From contig JAICHT010000131.1 in the NCBI GenBank assembly GCA_025924755.1, forward strand, positions 1-9,707: a stretch of DNA of 9,707 nucleotides, given 5' to 3'. The position numbers and the translations under genes were made by a program. Under the pieces are notes generated by a model. The model did no database searches. It was not told the origin of the DNA and saw only the letters and a program-made list of their open reading frames with translations. This document shows, in pieces, positions 1 through 7,096 of the stretch. Every line of letters begins with the position of its first letter. Position 1 is the first letter of the stretch. The stretch comes from Chitinophagaceae bacterium (GTDB lineage: Bacteria; Bacteroidota; Bacteroidia; Chitinophagales; Chitinophagaceae).

Positions 1-2239
1 CATGATAGCCGCCGGCGAAGTATTCGTGCCGGTATTGGCTGGTACTTTAACTACGCTGGCGCCTTTCTTTCCACTGCTTTTCTGGCAGGGTATCATTGGC
101 AAGTTTATGATCTACTTACCGGTGATGCTGATATTTACCTTATCGGCCTCTGTGCTGGTGGCGTTTATAAAGAACACGGTTTTTGCGGTGGACTTTATGA
201 ACCATCCGGAAGTAGAAGGCAGGGAACCCAAATCAGCAATATTCAGAAAGCCGGCTTTATGGATCGCTGTGGTTGCCGGTATCATATTAGATGTTCTTGG
301 GGCTACTTTTTTTGGCAACCTTATCATTTTTATGGCCATACTGGTAATCCTTAACCGGTATGTATTTGATAGTGCTATTCACCGGTTTCAAAACAACGCC
401 TTGCCGTGGATCATGCGGCATTACGAAAGTGCGCTGCGCTGGGCATTAAGAGGCTGGCGGCCGGTTTGGTTGCTGCTGGCTACGTTTGGCATGCTGTTAC
501 TTTCCATATTCTTATTTGCAGTGCGTAAAGTGCCGGTGGTGTTTTTCCCCGGTGGCGATCCGAACCAGATATATGTGTATTTAAAACTGCCGGTAGGTAC
601 GGATGTGGATTATACCGATTCGGTAACCAAGGTGCTGGAAGGACGTGTATATAAAGTGCTGGATATGGACAATGGCAAAACCAACCCGGTGGTAGAAAGT
701 GTAATAACGAATGTGGCGGTAGGCGCCGGCGACCCGATGAGCGGCGATAGAAGCACCCGCCCGGAGCAGGGCCGCATACAGATTTCGTTTGTAGAATTTG
801 AAAAACGCCATGGTGTAGCTACCGGCCCCTACTTAGATTCGATCCGTAATGTAATGAAAGGCATCCCCGGCGCAGAGATAACCGTAAGCAAGCAGCAAAA
901 CGGCCCTCCAACCGACCCACCTGTCAATATAGAAGTAGCCAGTGAAAACTTTAATGATCTTACAAAAACCGCTGTTGCGCTCAAGAACTACCTCGATTCT
1001 ATTCATGTGAAAGGTGTTGAAGAATTAAAAATGGATGTAGACCTGACCAACCCGGAGATATCCTTATCCGTTGACAGGGAACGGGCCTTGGCGGAAGGTG
1101 TATCATCCGCACAAATAGGACAGGCGTTGCGCACCGGTTTATTTGGCCGCGAGGTATCCAAAATAAAAGAAGGAGAAGATGAATATAAAATACAACTGCG
1201 TAACCAGGAGTTGCAGCGCAAAAGCCTGGCCGATCTCCTGAATATGAATATTGCCTTTAGAGATATGGCAAGCGGCGGCTTTAAAAACATTCCAATAGGT
1301 TCGTTGGTAAAAGTAGATTATACCAGCACGCTGGGAAGTGTAAAACGCAAAAACGAAAAGCGTACTATTTCCCTTACCTCCAATGTGTTGGAAGGGTACA
1401 CGCCAACTGCCGTAAACCAGAAACTGGCTTCTTATATTGCTGATTTTAAAAACAAGCCGCAAGGTGTTACGATCCGCCAAACCGGTGAAGGGGCACAGCA
1501 GGCTGAAACCGGCGCCTTTCTGGGGCGGGCCATGGTTATAGCCCTGATGCTGATCTTATTCATATTGGTAGTACAGTTTAACTCTATCAGCAAACCGGTT
1601 ATTATTTTAACGGAGATCATATTCAGTATTATTGGAGTGCTGCTTGGCTTTGCTCTTACAGGCATGACCGTTTCGGTAGTAATGACGGGTATTGGTATAG
1701 TAGGCTTGGCAGGTATTGTAGTAAAGAACGGTATATTGGTTATTGAGTTTGCCGATGAATTACGGTCCCGTGGACTCAAAACCCGGGAAGCTATTATACA
1801 AGCTGGTAAGACGCGTATCATCCCCGTATTGCTTACGGCATTGGCTGCCATATTAGGCTTTATCCCTATTGCTATTGGTTTTAATATCAATTTTATTACG
1901 TTGTTCTCTCAGCTAAATCCGCACATTTTCTTTGGCGGTGATAACGTGGTATTCTGGAAGCCGCTTTCCTGGACGATCATCTTTGGATTAGCCTTTGCCT
2001 TTTTTATGACGTTGCTCATTTTGCCAGGTATGTATCTGATAGCAGAACGGTTAAAGCGACCTATGCGGACCATGTACGGAGGCAGATGGATATCCATATT
2101 AGGCATCCCGCCGTTAACCATATTGTTTCTGCCATTGATGGTTATTACACTGTTCAGGCATAGACGCGACGTGAGGCGCAGAAGAAAAAGACTAAAAAAC
2201 AGGCTGGTAACGGAAGCCCATATTGGAAGCTGGTTGTAA
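1..2239 (+). CDS. RND-family efflux transporter permease subunit (5'-truncated by window edge)
   Basis: This is the inner-membrane, proton-driven permease of a tripartite efflux pump of the AcrB/HAE1 type; the substrate cannot be read from sequence. About 745 residues are visible of the roughly 1,050-1,150 expected, so the first Met codon at position 2 is internal and the true start lies upstream. The piece opens in the TM5-TM6 region (TLTTLAPFFPLLF, about residues 15-27). TM7 is near 154-174, the second periplasmic porter/docking loop runs about 175-508, and TM8-TM12 lie at about 511-680. The TM10 motif GLAGIVVKNGILVIEF carries a lysine (K575 here) at the place of the AcrB proton-relay Lys940. 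Two extra hydrophobic stretches sit at 84-118, between TM6 and TM7. Another follows TM12 at about 697-718, before a tail rich in Arg and Lys. Adaptor and outer-membrane partners, if present, would be upstream. An intrinsic terminator follows 31 bp after the stop. Confidence 0.95.
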   Translation, partial: MIAAGEVFVPVLAGTLTTLAPFFPLLFWQGIIGKFMIYLPVMLIFTLSASVLVAFIKNTVFAVDFMNHPEVEGREPKSAIFRKPALWIAVVAGIILDVLGATFFGNLIIFMAILVILNRYVFDSAIHRFQNNALPWIMRHYESALRWALRGWRPVWLLLATFGMLLLSIFLFAVRKVPVVFFPGGDPNQIYVYLKLPVGTDVDYTDSVTKVLEGRVYKVLDMDNGKTNPVVESVITNVAVGAGDPMSGDRSTRPEQGRIQISFVEFEKRHGVATGPYLDSIRNVMKGIPGAEITVSKQQNGPPTDPPVNIEVASENFNDLTKTAVALKNYLDSIHVKGVEELKMDVDLTNPEISLSVDRERALAEGVSSAQIGQALRTGLFGREVSKIKEGEDEYKIQLRNQELQRKSLADLLNMNIAFRDMASGGFKNIPIGSLVKVDYTSTLGSVKRKNEKRTISLTSNVLEGYTPTAVNQKLASYIADFKNKPQGVTIRQTGEGAQQAETGAFLGRAMVIALMLILFILVVQFNSISKPVIILTEIIFSIIGVLLGFALTGMTVSVVMTGIGIVGLAGIVVKNGILVIEFADELRSRGLKTREAIIQAGKTRIIPVLLTALAAILGFIPIAIGFNINFITLFSQLNPHIFFGGDNVVFWKPLSWTIIFGLAFAFFMTLLILPGMYLIAERLKRPMRTMYGGRWISILGIPPLTILFLPLMVITLFRHRRDVRRRRKRLKNRLVTEAHIGSWL

Positions 2240-2270
2240 TACAATAAAATAGGAAGAGATAAAGATATAA

Positions 2271-2296
2271 GGTGGCTCAAGAGAGCCGCCTTTTTT
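2271..2296 (+). terminator. Intrinsic terminator of the RND gene
   Basis: GGTGGCTC (2271-2278) pairs with GAGCCGCC (2283-2290) over 8 bp including one G-U pair, with a 4-nt AAGA loop, and is followed directly by six T. It sits between convergent genes. On the minus strand the sequence after the stem is only moderately U-rich, so stopping of the opposing transcript is possible but weaker. Confidence 0.88.
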
Positions 2297-2349
2297 ATTA
2301 ATATCATATACTGTTTTGCACAGCTACTTTAAGATAGTACCACTCAGTA

Positions 2350-2460
2350 TCAGCTTCTGCCGGTATCACCCAAATCTTCTCCATGACTTTTCTTTTTTAC
2401 GGCAAACACAATGAATAAAATAATACCGATGATAACGATAATTGCAACAATAGGTAACAT
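2350..2460 (-). CDS. Possible 36-residue single-pass membrane protein
   Basis: This would be a very small protein starting MLPIVAIIVIIGIILFIVF. One hydrophobic helix (about residues 2-21) is followed by a positive AVKKKSHG stretch and a short polar tail (GEDLGDTGRS). The positive-inside rule suggests the tail is cytoplasmic. The frame stays open upstream to 2616, but the extra residues look like random translation and would overlap the upstream gene by 56 bp, so I prefer the ATG at 2458-2460. It lies 100 bp downstream of the 83-residue gene on the same strand and may be co-transcribed with it. I recognise no family. The hydrophobic-then-KKK layout is typical of real small membrane proteins, but 36 codons could also be open by chance. 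Confidence 0.42.
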   Translation of the reverse strand: MLPIVAIIVIIGIILFIVFAVKKKSHGEDLGDTGRS

Positions 2461-2560
2461 AGTATTGGTTTTAAATGAATGCCCGTAAAACCATGCCACA
2501 CGGCCATTGCTGTGTTTAAAAGATGTAGGGATAAATAGCCAATCTGTTATACAAAAGAGT

Positions 2561-2812
2561 TTATGAAGCCTTGCCTTTGTAGTCCCAATGATCTTTAATA
2601 ACAGTGCCCTGTTCATCTTTTAGCAACCTGCGTGCATACCGGTCGCCTTTGACAGTTCCATCTCCGGCCGCTTTACCAATAAACATCACAATAGCATTGC
2701 CTTCTTCATCCGTTTTTAAAGCAATATTATATTCTTTAAAACGCAGCGACACCATAGCAGACGGCTCATACTTTTTGCTTATTTTCTTCAACAGGGCTTC
2801 ACCAATTTTCAT
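2561..2812 (-). CDS. Small conserved-looking hypothetical protein, 83 residues
   Basis: The protein starts MKIGEALLKKISKKYEPSAM and has no signal peptide or membrane segment, so it is probably cytoplasmic. An N-terminal basic helix (about residues 1-16) leads into alternating strand-like segments, VSLRFKEYNIALKTDEEGNA and then VMFIGKAAGDGT. The C-terminus is charged (VKGDRYARRLLKDEQG, then VIKDHWDYKGKAS). The regular polar/hydrophobic alternation and absence of rare-looking stretches suggest a real gene. An in-frame ATG 12 codons upstream (2848) would add MSWHIQYHQSYT, which looks unlike a protein start, so 2812 is preferred. I do not recognise a named family; the general look is that of short Bacteroidota hypothetical proteins. 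No clear promoter of the TAnnTTTG type is visible just upstream. Confidence 0.7.
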   Translation of the reverse strand: MKIGEALLKKISKKYEPSAMVSLRFKEYNIALKTDEEGNAIVMFIGKAAGDGTVKGDRYARRLLKDEQGTVIKDHWDYKGKAS

Positions 2813-3016
2813 TGTATATGATTGATGATATTGGATATGCCAACTCAATGCCGAATACTATTGTATGTGTGTTTTGTTGGATTGTATTTCTGCCTTTATG
2901 ATAGTTAAGGTCTGTGCTTTAAAATCGCCGCACAGCGATATGGAGTACAAGTGAGTGACACAAGGAACGCTGATAGCAGTACTACAGCCTGCTACATAAT
3001 TCTCCACAACATTATA

Positions 3017-3048
3017 AAAGAAAAGCGCCACCGGAAAGTGACGCTTTT
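3017..3048 (-). terminator. Intrinsic terminator of the M16 peptidase gene
   Basis: Read on the minus strand, AAAAGCG-T-CAC (3048 to 3038 region) pairs with GTG-G-CGCTTTT (3031 to 3021), giving 7 bp, one mismatch and 3 bp around a TTTCCG loop. A T-rich run, CTTTTCTTTT, ends it. It lies about 20 bp beyond the peptidase stop codon and separates that gene from the small genes at 2350-2812. Confidence 0.8.
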
Positions 3049-3068
3049 TACTATTTAAATAATTACTA

Positions 3069-5921
3069 TTAAAATGCTTTCTTGTCTACCTTATTTCCAT
3101 CAGCATCCAGTTCTATTACTTCGTATCCCAATTTTTTTACACCCTCTAAAATGCTGGCTTTATCACCTACCAAAAGTATATTCATTTTTTCCGGTTTGAT
3201 ATACTGGGTGGCAAGCGCTTTCATTTTTTCCGGTGTCATTTCTTTTATCAATTTGTTTTGAACTTCTATATAGTTCGCCGGTAAATTATATTCCAAAATG
3301 CGGGAGATAAACATCGCTTTTTGAAAAGGCGTTTCATAACGCAAGGCATCCCGCTGGCCGATGGCATTTTTCATAAAAGCTACTTCCTCGGTACTAGGGC
3401 CGTTCTGCACATAATTTTTTACATCTTTCATTACTTCGGCCAGGGCGCTGTCGGTAACATTGGCGCGGATACCGGAACTGAATTCATAGTCGCCGGAATA
3501 TTTATCACTGTTAAAACTGCTGCTGGCGCCATAGGTCCAGCCTTTGTCTTCGCGAAGATCCAAATTGAGGCGGCTGTTGAAATCACCACCCAATGGAAAA
3601 TTCATTAAAGCCGCTTTATAATAATCGCCGGTTGGATTGTATTTCAGCCCGGTTGGATATCCAATCCTAAACTCGGTCTGTGCTCCTTTAGGAACATCTA
3701 CCAAATACACTTTTGTTTTGTCTACTACCGGCGCTGCGCTCACTACAGGAAGTGTTATTTTTTTGTTGGGCAGTTTATTAAGAAAGCCAAGTTTGGAAAG
3801 TACTTCCTGTTGGTTAATATCGCCTACCACCACCAACTTTGCTCCCTGCGAGGTGATGTTGTTGTTGTAATAGTTTTGAATATCGGGCAGCGTAATATTT
3901 TTTACCGTTTCTTCAGTGCCATCTTCATCAATACCCAATATGTTATTGGCACCATAATTTATTTTGGCAAATACGGCATCTGCTACAGAAGCGGGTTCGG
4001 TTTTAGCTACTTTCAGCGCTTCTAAAGTTTGGCGTTTGATGCGGTTAAACGCATCGTCGGTAAACCTGGCATTGTATATTCTTTCGGCTAAAAGATCAAG
4101 CGTTTTATTGAAGTTCTTTTTTAAAGCCTGCACATTAAATACAATACCATCCAAACTACTGCGAACGGTAATAGTGCTGCCCAGTTTTTGCAGTTCCGCG
4201 GCCATTTCTTCCGCCGTATAATTTTTAGTATCCTCATTCATCATACTGGCAAAGAAGCTGGCCAGTCCTGCTTTTGTCATATCCTTTGCTTCCAATAAAT
4301 GGCCGCCGGGAATGGTTAATGATAAAGCCACTGTAGGAAGTTCGGTATTCTCGGTACCAATGGCTTTAACGCCGTTTGGTAATGTTTTTTGCCAAAAAGC
4401 CGGAACTTTTACAACAGGGTTAGGGCCGCTGGCCGGAATCTTACTGCGGTCGAAATTGTCTTTTGCTTTTTCGTATTTTAACGAAGCATATCCATAGTCC
4501 GGCGCTTTGTAATTGCTGGTATCAATTTTATAATTATCCGGCGCTGCTTTTAAGGCTTCCTGCCCTTTAGGTATTACACTTAAGATGACGGCGCTTTTAC
4601 CTTTGATATACGTATCATATACCCGCATCACATCTTCATTAGTTAAGGACGCATACATTTTTAGCAGGTCGGCCATTTTATTAGGATTGCCGGTAAAGGT
4701 CTGAAATGCCGCTAACTGCGCTACTTTGCCCTGCACGCTTTGCAGGCCGTTAATTAATTGGGCTTCGATGCTTCCTTTAAACTTGGCCAGGTCTTCGTTG
4801 GTAACGCCGCGTTTTTCAAACGTATCCAAAGCAGCACGATACAGCTTTTCCATATCAGCCAGTGTTTTACCGGGATAAGGTAAGATTTGTACAAAGAACT
4901 GTCCACCCAATTCGGACAATTGGCTAAATGCATTTGCCTGTAACGCCAACTGTTTTTTAGCCATCGTTTGGTACAAAATCGAATTTTTACCTTGCCCTAA
5001 CACCTGCGCCAGGCACTGCAATGCGGCCATATCTTTATTGTAATTAGGAACGGTAGGATATACCACACCTAACAAAGGCAGCCGGGCATAATTATCAGTA
5101 TATGAAACATAACGATTGCTATCAAGATGCACCTGCGGAACGGTGACAGGCGTTACCTCCGGACCGCGGGGAATAGAGCCAAAATATTTTTCAACCAACT
5201 GTACCACATCTGCGGTTTTTACATCACCTCCTACCGTTAATGTAGCATTGTTAGGACCATACCAACGCAGAAAAAAATCTTTCAGATCATTTACGTTGCT
5301 GCGATCCAGATCTTGTAAATATCCAATAGTGAGCCAGGAGTACGGATGCCCATATGGGTAAAGGGTTTTATCGATATATTCCATAGCCAAACCATACGGC
5401 CGGTTATCATAGTTCTGACCTCTTTCATTCTTTACTGTAGACCGCTGAATTTCAAATTTTTGCTGCGTTACCGCATCCAATAAAAAGCCCATACGGTCTG
5501 CTTCCAGCCATAAGGCTTTTTCCAGTTGATTGCTGGGAATGGTTTCGTAATAATTAGTACGGTCGGTAGTAGTGCTGCCATTCAGCGTACCTCCCGCATC
5601 GCTGATCAATTTAAAATGCTGCTTATCGGCTACGTGGTCGCTGCCTTCAAACATCATATGTTCAAAGAAATGCGCAAAGCCTGATTTGCCAATTTGTTCG
5701 CGGGCAGAGCCTACGTGGTAAGTAACATCTACATGCACTACCGGGTCGCTATGGTCTTCGGTTACAATAAGTGTTAGGCCATTTGGTAATACATACTTTG
5801 CGAAAGGAATTACAATTTCATCGCCGGTTTTGGTTACTTTTTCTACCAGCTTCGCCTGCCCGAAAGCAGCGGCAAATACTACCAGCATACTACTGGCGAA
5901 CATCAGCACTTTTTTTATCAT
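3069..5921 (-). CDS. Secreted M16 family (insulinase/PqqL-like) zinc metallopeptidase, two M16 units
   Basis: This is predicted to be a periplasmic or envelope-associated peptidase of about 950 residues that degrades peptides or small proteins inside a clam-like chamber. The start at 5921 gives a clean signal peptide (MIKKVLMFASSMLVVFAAAF, cleavage likely near residue 23). A start 11 codons upstream (5954) would put a polar, charged stretch before it. The first M16 unit has the inverted zinc motif HFFEH at residues 84-88 and the third ligand Glu166 in VKNERGQ, at the spacing normal for the family. The second unit (about 505-950) lacks HxxEH, with AGLASFFASMMNE at about 551-563 instead. It keeps the Arg790...Tyr797 pair (LREDKGWTYG) that in M16 proteins helps bind substrate. 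So one chain carries both the catalytic and the non-catalytic half, as in PqqL and pitrilysin. It is divergent from the AIM24-like gene across 185 bp. Substrate unknown. Confidence 0.95.
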   Translation of the reverse strand: MIKKVLMFASSMLVVFAAAFGQAKLVEKVTKTGDEIVIPFAKYVLPNGLTLIVTEDHSDPVVHVDVTYHVGSAREQIGKSGFAHFFEHMMFEGSDHVADKQHFKLISDAGGTLNGSTTTDRTNYYETIPSNQLEKALWLEADRMGFLLDAVTQQKFEIQRSTVKNERGQNYDNRPYGLAMEYIDKTLYPYGHPYSWLTIGYLQDLDRSNVNDLKDFFLRWYGPNNATLTVGGDVKTADVVQLVEKYFGSIPRGPEVTPVTVPQVHLDSNRYVSYTDNYARLPLLGVVYPTVPNYNKDMAALQCLAQVLGQGKNSILYQTMAKKQLALQANAFSQLSELGGQFFVQILPYPGKTLADMEKLYRAALDTFEKRGVTNEDLAKFKGSIEAQLINGLQSVQGKVAQLAAFQTFTGNPNKMADLLKMYASLTNEDVMRVYDTYIKGKSAVILSVIPKGQEALKAAPDNYKIDTSNYKAPDYGYASLKYEKAKDNFDRSKIPASGPNPVVKVPAFWQKTLPNGVKAIGTENTELPTVALSLTIPGGHLLEAKDMTKAGLASFFASMMNEDTKNYTAEEMAAELQKLGSTITVRSSLDGIVFNVQALKKNFNKTLDLLAERIYNARFTDDAFNRIKRQTLEALKVAKTEPASVADAVFAKINYGANNILGIDEDGTEETVKNITLPDIQNYYNNNITSQGAKLVVVGDINQQEVLSKLGFLNKLPNKKITLPVVSAAPVVDKTKVYLVDVPKGAQTEFRIGYPTGLKYNPTGDYYKAALMNFPLGGDFNSRLNLDLREDKGWTYGASSSFNSDKYSGDYEFSSGIRANVTDSALAEVMKDVKNYVQNGPSTEEVAFMKNAIGQRDALRYETPFQKAMFISRILEYNLPANYIEVQNKLIKEMTPEKMKALATQYIKPEKMNILLVGDKASILEGVKKLGYEVIELDADGNKVDKKAF

Positions 5922-6106
5922 TCTGATTTTTGTTTTAAGATAATCTATCGCCATTACACTATAAAATGGCAGATATCATTTTAATATGGTTTCGTACAAA
6001 CGCAGCAAAATAAAGAATTTGCTTTGTAAACCTTTACCATTTATCATATTCTTTACAATCGGTTATTCATTTGTTTCAAACGTTTTTACCTTAGAGAAAA
6101 ATTGAT

Positions 6107-6907
6107 ATGAATACTTACAATAGTGCACACGAAATAGATTATAGAATATTGGGAGAGGAAATGCAGTGCGTGGAAATTGAACTGGATCCCAATGAAACCG
6201 CCGTAGCGGAAAGTGGCGCCTTTATGATGATGGATGACGGCATACAAATGCAAACCATATTTGGTGATGGTAATAATCAAAACACGGGCTTGCTGGGCAA
6301 ATTATTTACAGCAGGCAAGCGGGTGCTGACAGGCGAAAGCCTGTTTATGACTGCCTTTACCAATATCGGCAGCGGAAAGAAGAAAGTGTACTTTGCTGCA
6401 CCTTATGCCGGTAAGGTTATTCCGCTGGACCTGATACGGTTAGGCGGTAAAGTTATTTGCCAGAAAGACGCTTTTTTATGTGCGGCGAAAGGTGTTAGTA
6501 TTGGGGTGGAGTTTCAACGCAAATTGGGTACGGGTTTGTTTGGCGGCGAAGGTTTTATTATGCAAAAGCTGGAAGGCGATGGGCTGGCTTTTGTACATGC
6601 CGGCGGCCATATAGTAGAACGGGAGATGCAAGCAGGCGATTTATTAAAAGTAGATACGGGTTGCCTGGTGGCATTTACGGCTACGGTTAGCTATGATATA
6701 CAATTTATAGGCGGAATTAAAAATACCATTTTCGGCGGAGAAGGATTGTTTTTTGCTACGCTCCGCGGGCCAGGCAAAGTATGGATACAAACCTTACCGG
6801 TAAGCCGTTTGGCCAGCCGCATCTTGCAATATGGCACGGTAACCCGTAAAGAAGAGGGCAGTATACTGGGCGGCTTGGGAAATATGCTGGATGGAGATGG
6901 ATGGTAG
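6107..6907 (+). CDS. AIM24 / TIGR00266 family protein
   Basis: This 266-residue protein belongs to the AIM24 (formerly DUF124) family, known as TIGR00266 in bacteria. Family members adopt a beta-rich fold, and the bacterial function is not established; yeast Aim24 is a mitochondrial inner-membrane protein. Recognisable parts are the N-terminal MQCVEIELDPNETAVAESGA (residues 19-38), the MDDGIQMQT turn (42-50), and the Gly-rich GLLGKLFTAGKRVLTGES (61-78). They are followed by KVIPLDL (103-109) and two similar FGGEG turns (145-149 and 209-213), which reflect the repeated half-domain layout. There is no signal peptide or membrane segment, so it is probably cytosolic. Length is usual for the family. 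The ATG at 6107 is the first Met in frame. A near match to the Bacteroidota -7 box (TTCATTTG, 6066-6073) lies upstream without a good -33 box. Confidence 0.92.
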   Translation: MNTYNSAHEIDYRILGEEMQCVEIELDPNETAVAESGAFMMMDDGIQMQTIFGDGNNQNTGLLGKLFTAGKRVLTGESLFMTAFTNIGSGKKKVYFAAPYAGKVIPLDLIRLGGKVICQKDAFLCAAKGVSIGVEFQRKLGTGLFGGEGFIMQKLEGDGLAFVHAGGHIVEREMQAGDLLKVDTGCLVAFTATVSYDIQFIGGIKNTIFGGEGLFFATLRGPGKVWIQTLPVSRLASRILQYGTVTRKEEGSILGGLGNMLDGDGW

Positions 6908-6932
6908 TACCCGGCACGACAATTAACAAAAC

Positions 6933-6963
6933 TTGTGCATATCTGCCCCATCCAGTATATTTG
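6933..6963 (+). promoter_or_regulatory. Bacteroidota-type promoter for asnB
   Basis: TTG (6933-6935), a 20-bp spacer and a perfect TAnnTTTG box (TATATTTG, 6956-6963) match the known Bacteroidota primary sigma-factor consensus in sequence and spacing. Transcription would start near 6970, giving an asnB leader of about 127 nt. The promoter begins 26 bp after the AIM24-like gene stops, so asnB need not depend on upstream transcription. Confidence 0.72.
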
Positions 6964-7012
6964 TTTCCCTTAACTTCGGAAATAACGGTTGCCAGCCATA
7001 GCATAAGAAAAC

Positions 7013-7031
7013 AGCATTCATATAGCATTCA
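7013..7031 (+). repeat. Tandem 8-bp direct repeat AGCATTCA, 11-bp period, in the asnB leader
   Basis: AGCATTCA occurs at 7013-7020 and again at 7024-7031, separated by TAT. The 11-bp period is about one turn of the DNA helix, as in binding sites for a dimeric regulator that contacts one face. It lies about 45 bp after the predicted start of transcription. The function is inferred only; a chance repeat is possible. Confidence 0.4.
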
Positions 7032-7051
7032 ATAAAAATTTTATAGTACTA

Positions 7052-7075
7052 TCCGGATGCGTACCGGACTTTTTT
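7052..7075 (+). terminator. Terminator-like hairpin in the asnB leader (possible attenuator)
   Basis: TCCGG (7052-7056) pairs with CCGGA (7064-7068) around a 7-nt loop and is followed by C and six T (7070-7075). The stem is short but GC-rich. It sits downstream of the asnB promoter and only 21 nt before the asnB ATG. A competing pairing, GTAC (7046-7049) with GTAC (7061-7064), would use one arm of the hairpin. It could end read-through from the gene before, or act as a regulated terminator for asnB. Confidence 0.45.
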
Positions 7076-7096
7076 ATATACTAATCTGATAAAATC

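Noticed and set aside
1432..1890. 152-codon open frame on the minus strand inside the RND gene
   Set aside because: It is antisense to strongly conserved RND transmembrane sequence; its translation is low in complexity and has no domain look.
2461..2616. Longer form of the 36-residue membrane protein (88 residues)
   Set aside because: The extra N-terminal part looks random and would overlap the end of the 83-residue gene by 56 bp.
5922..5954. Upstream start for the M16 peptidase adding MAIDYLKTKIR
   Set aside because: It would bury the signal peptide behind 11 polar residues; the Met at 5921 gives a normal lipid-facing signal sequence at the N-terminus.
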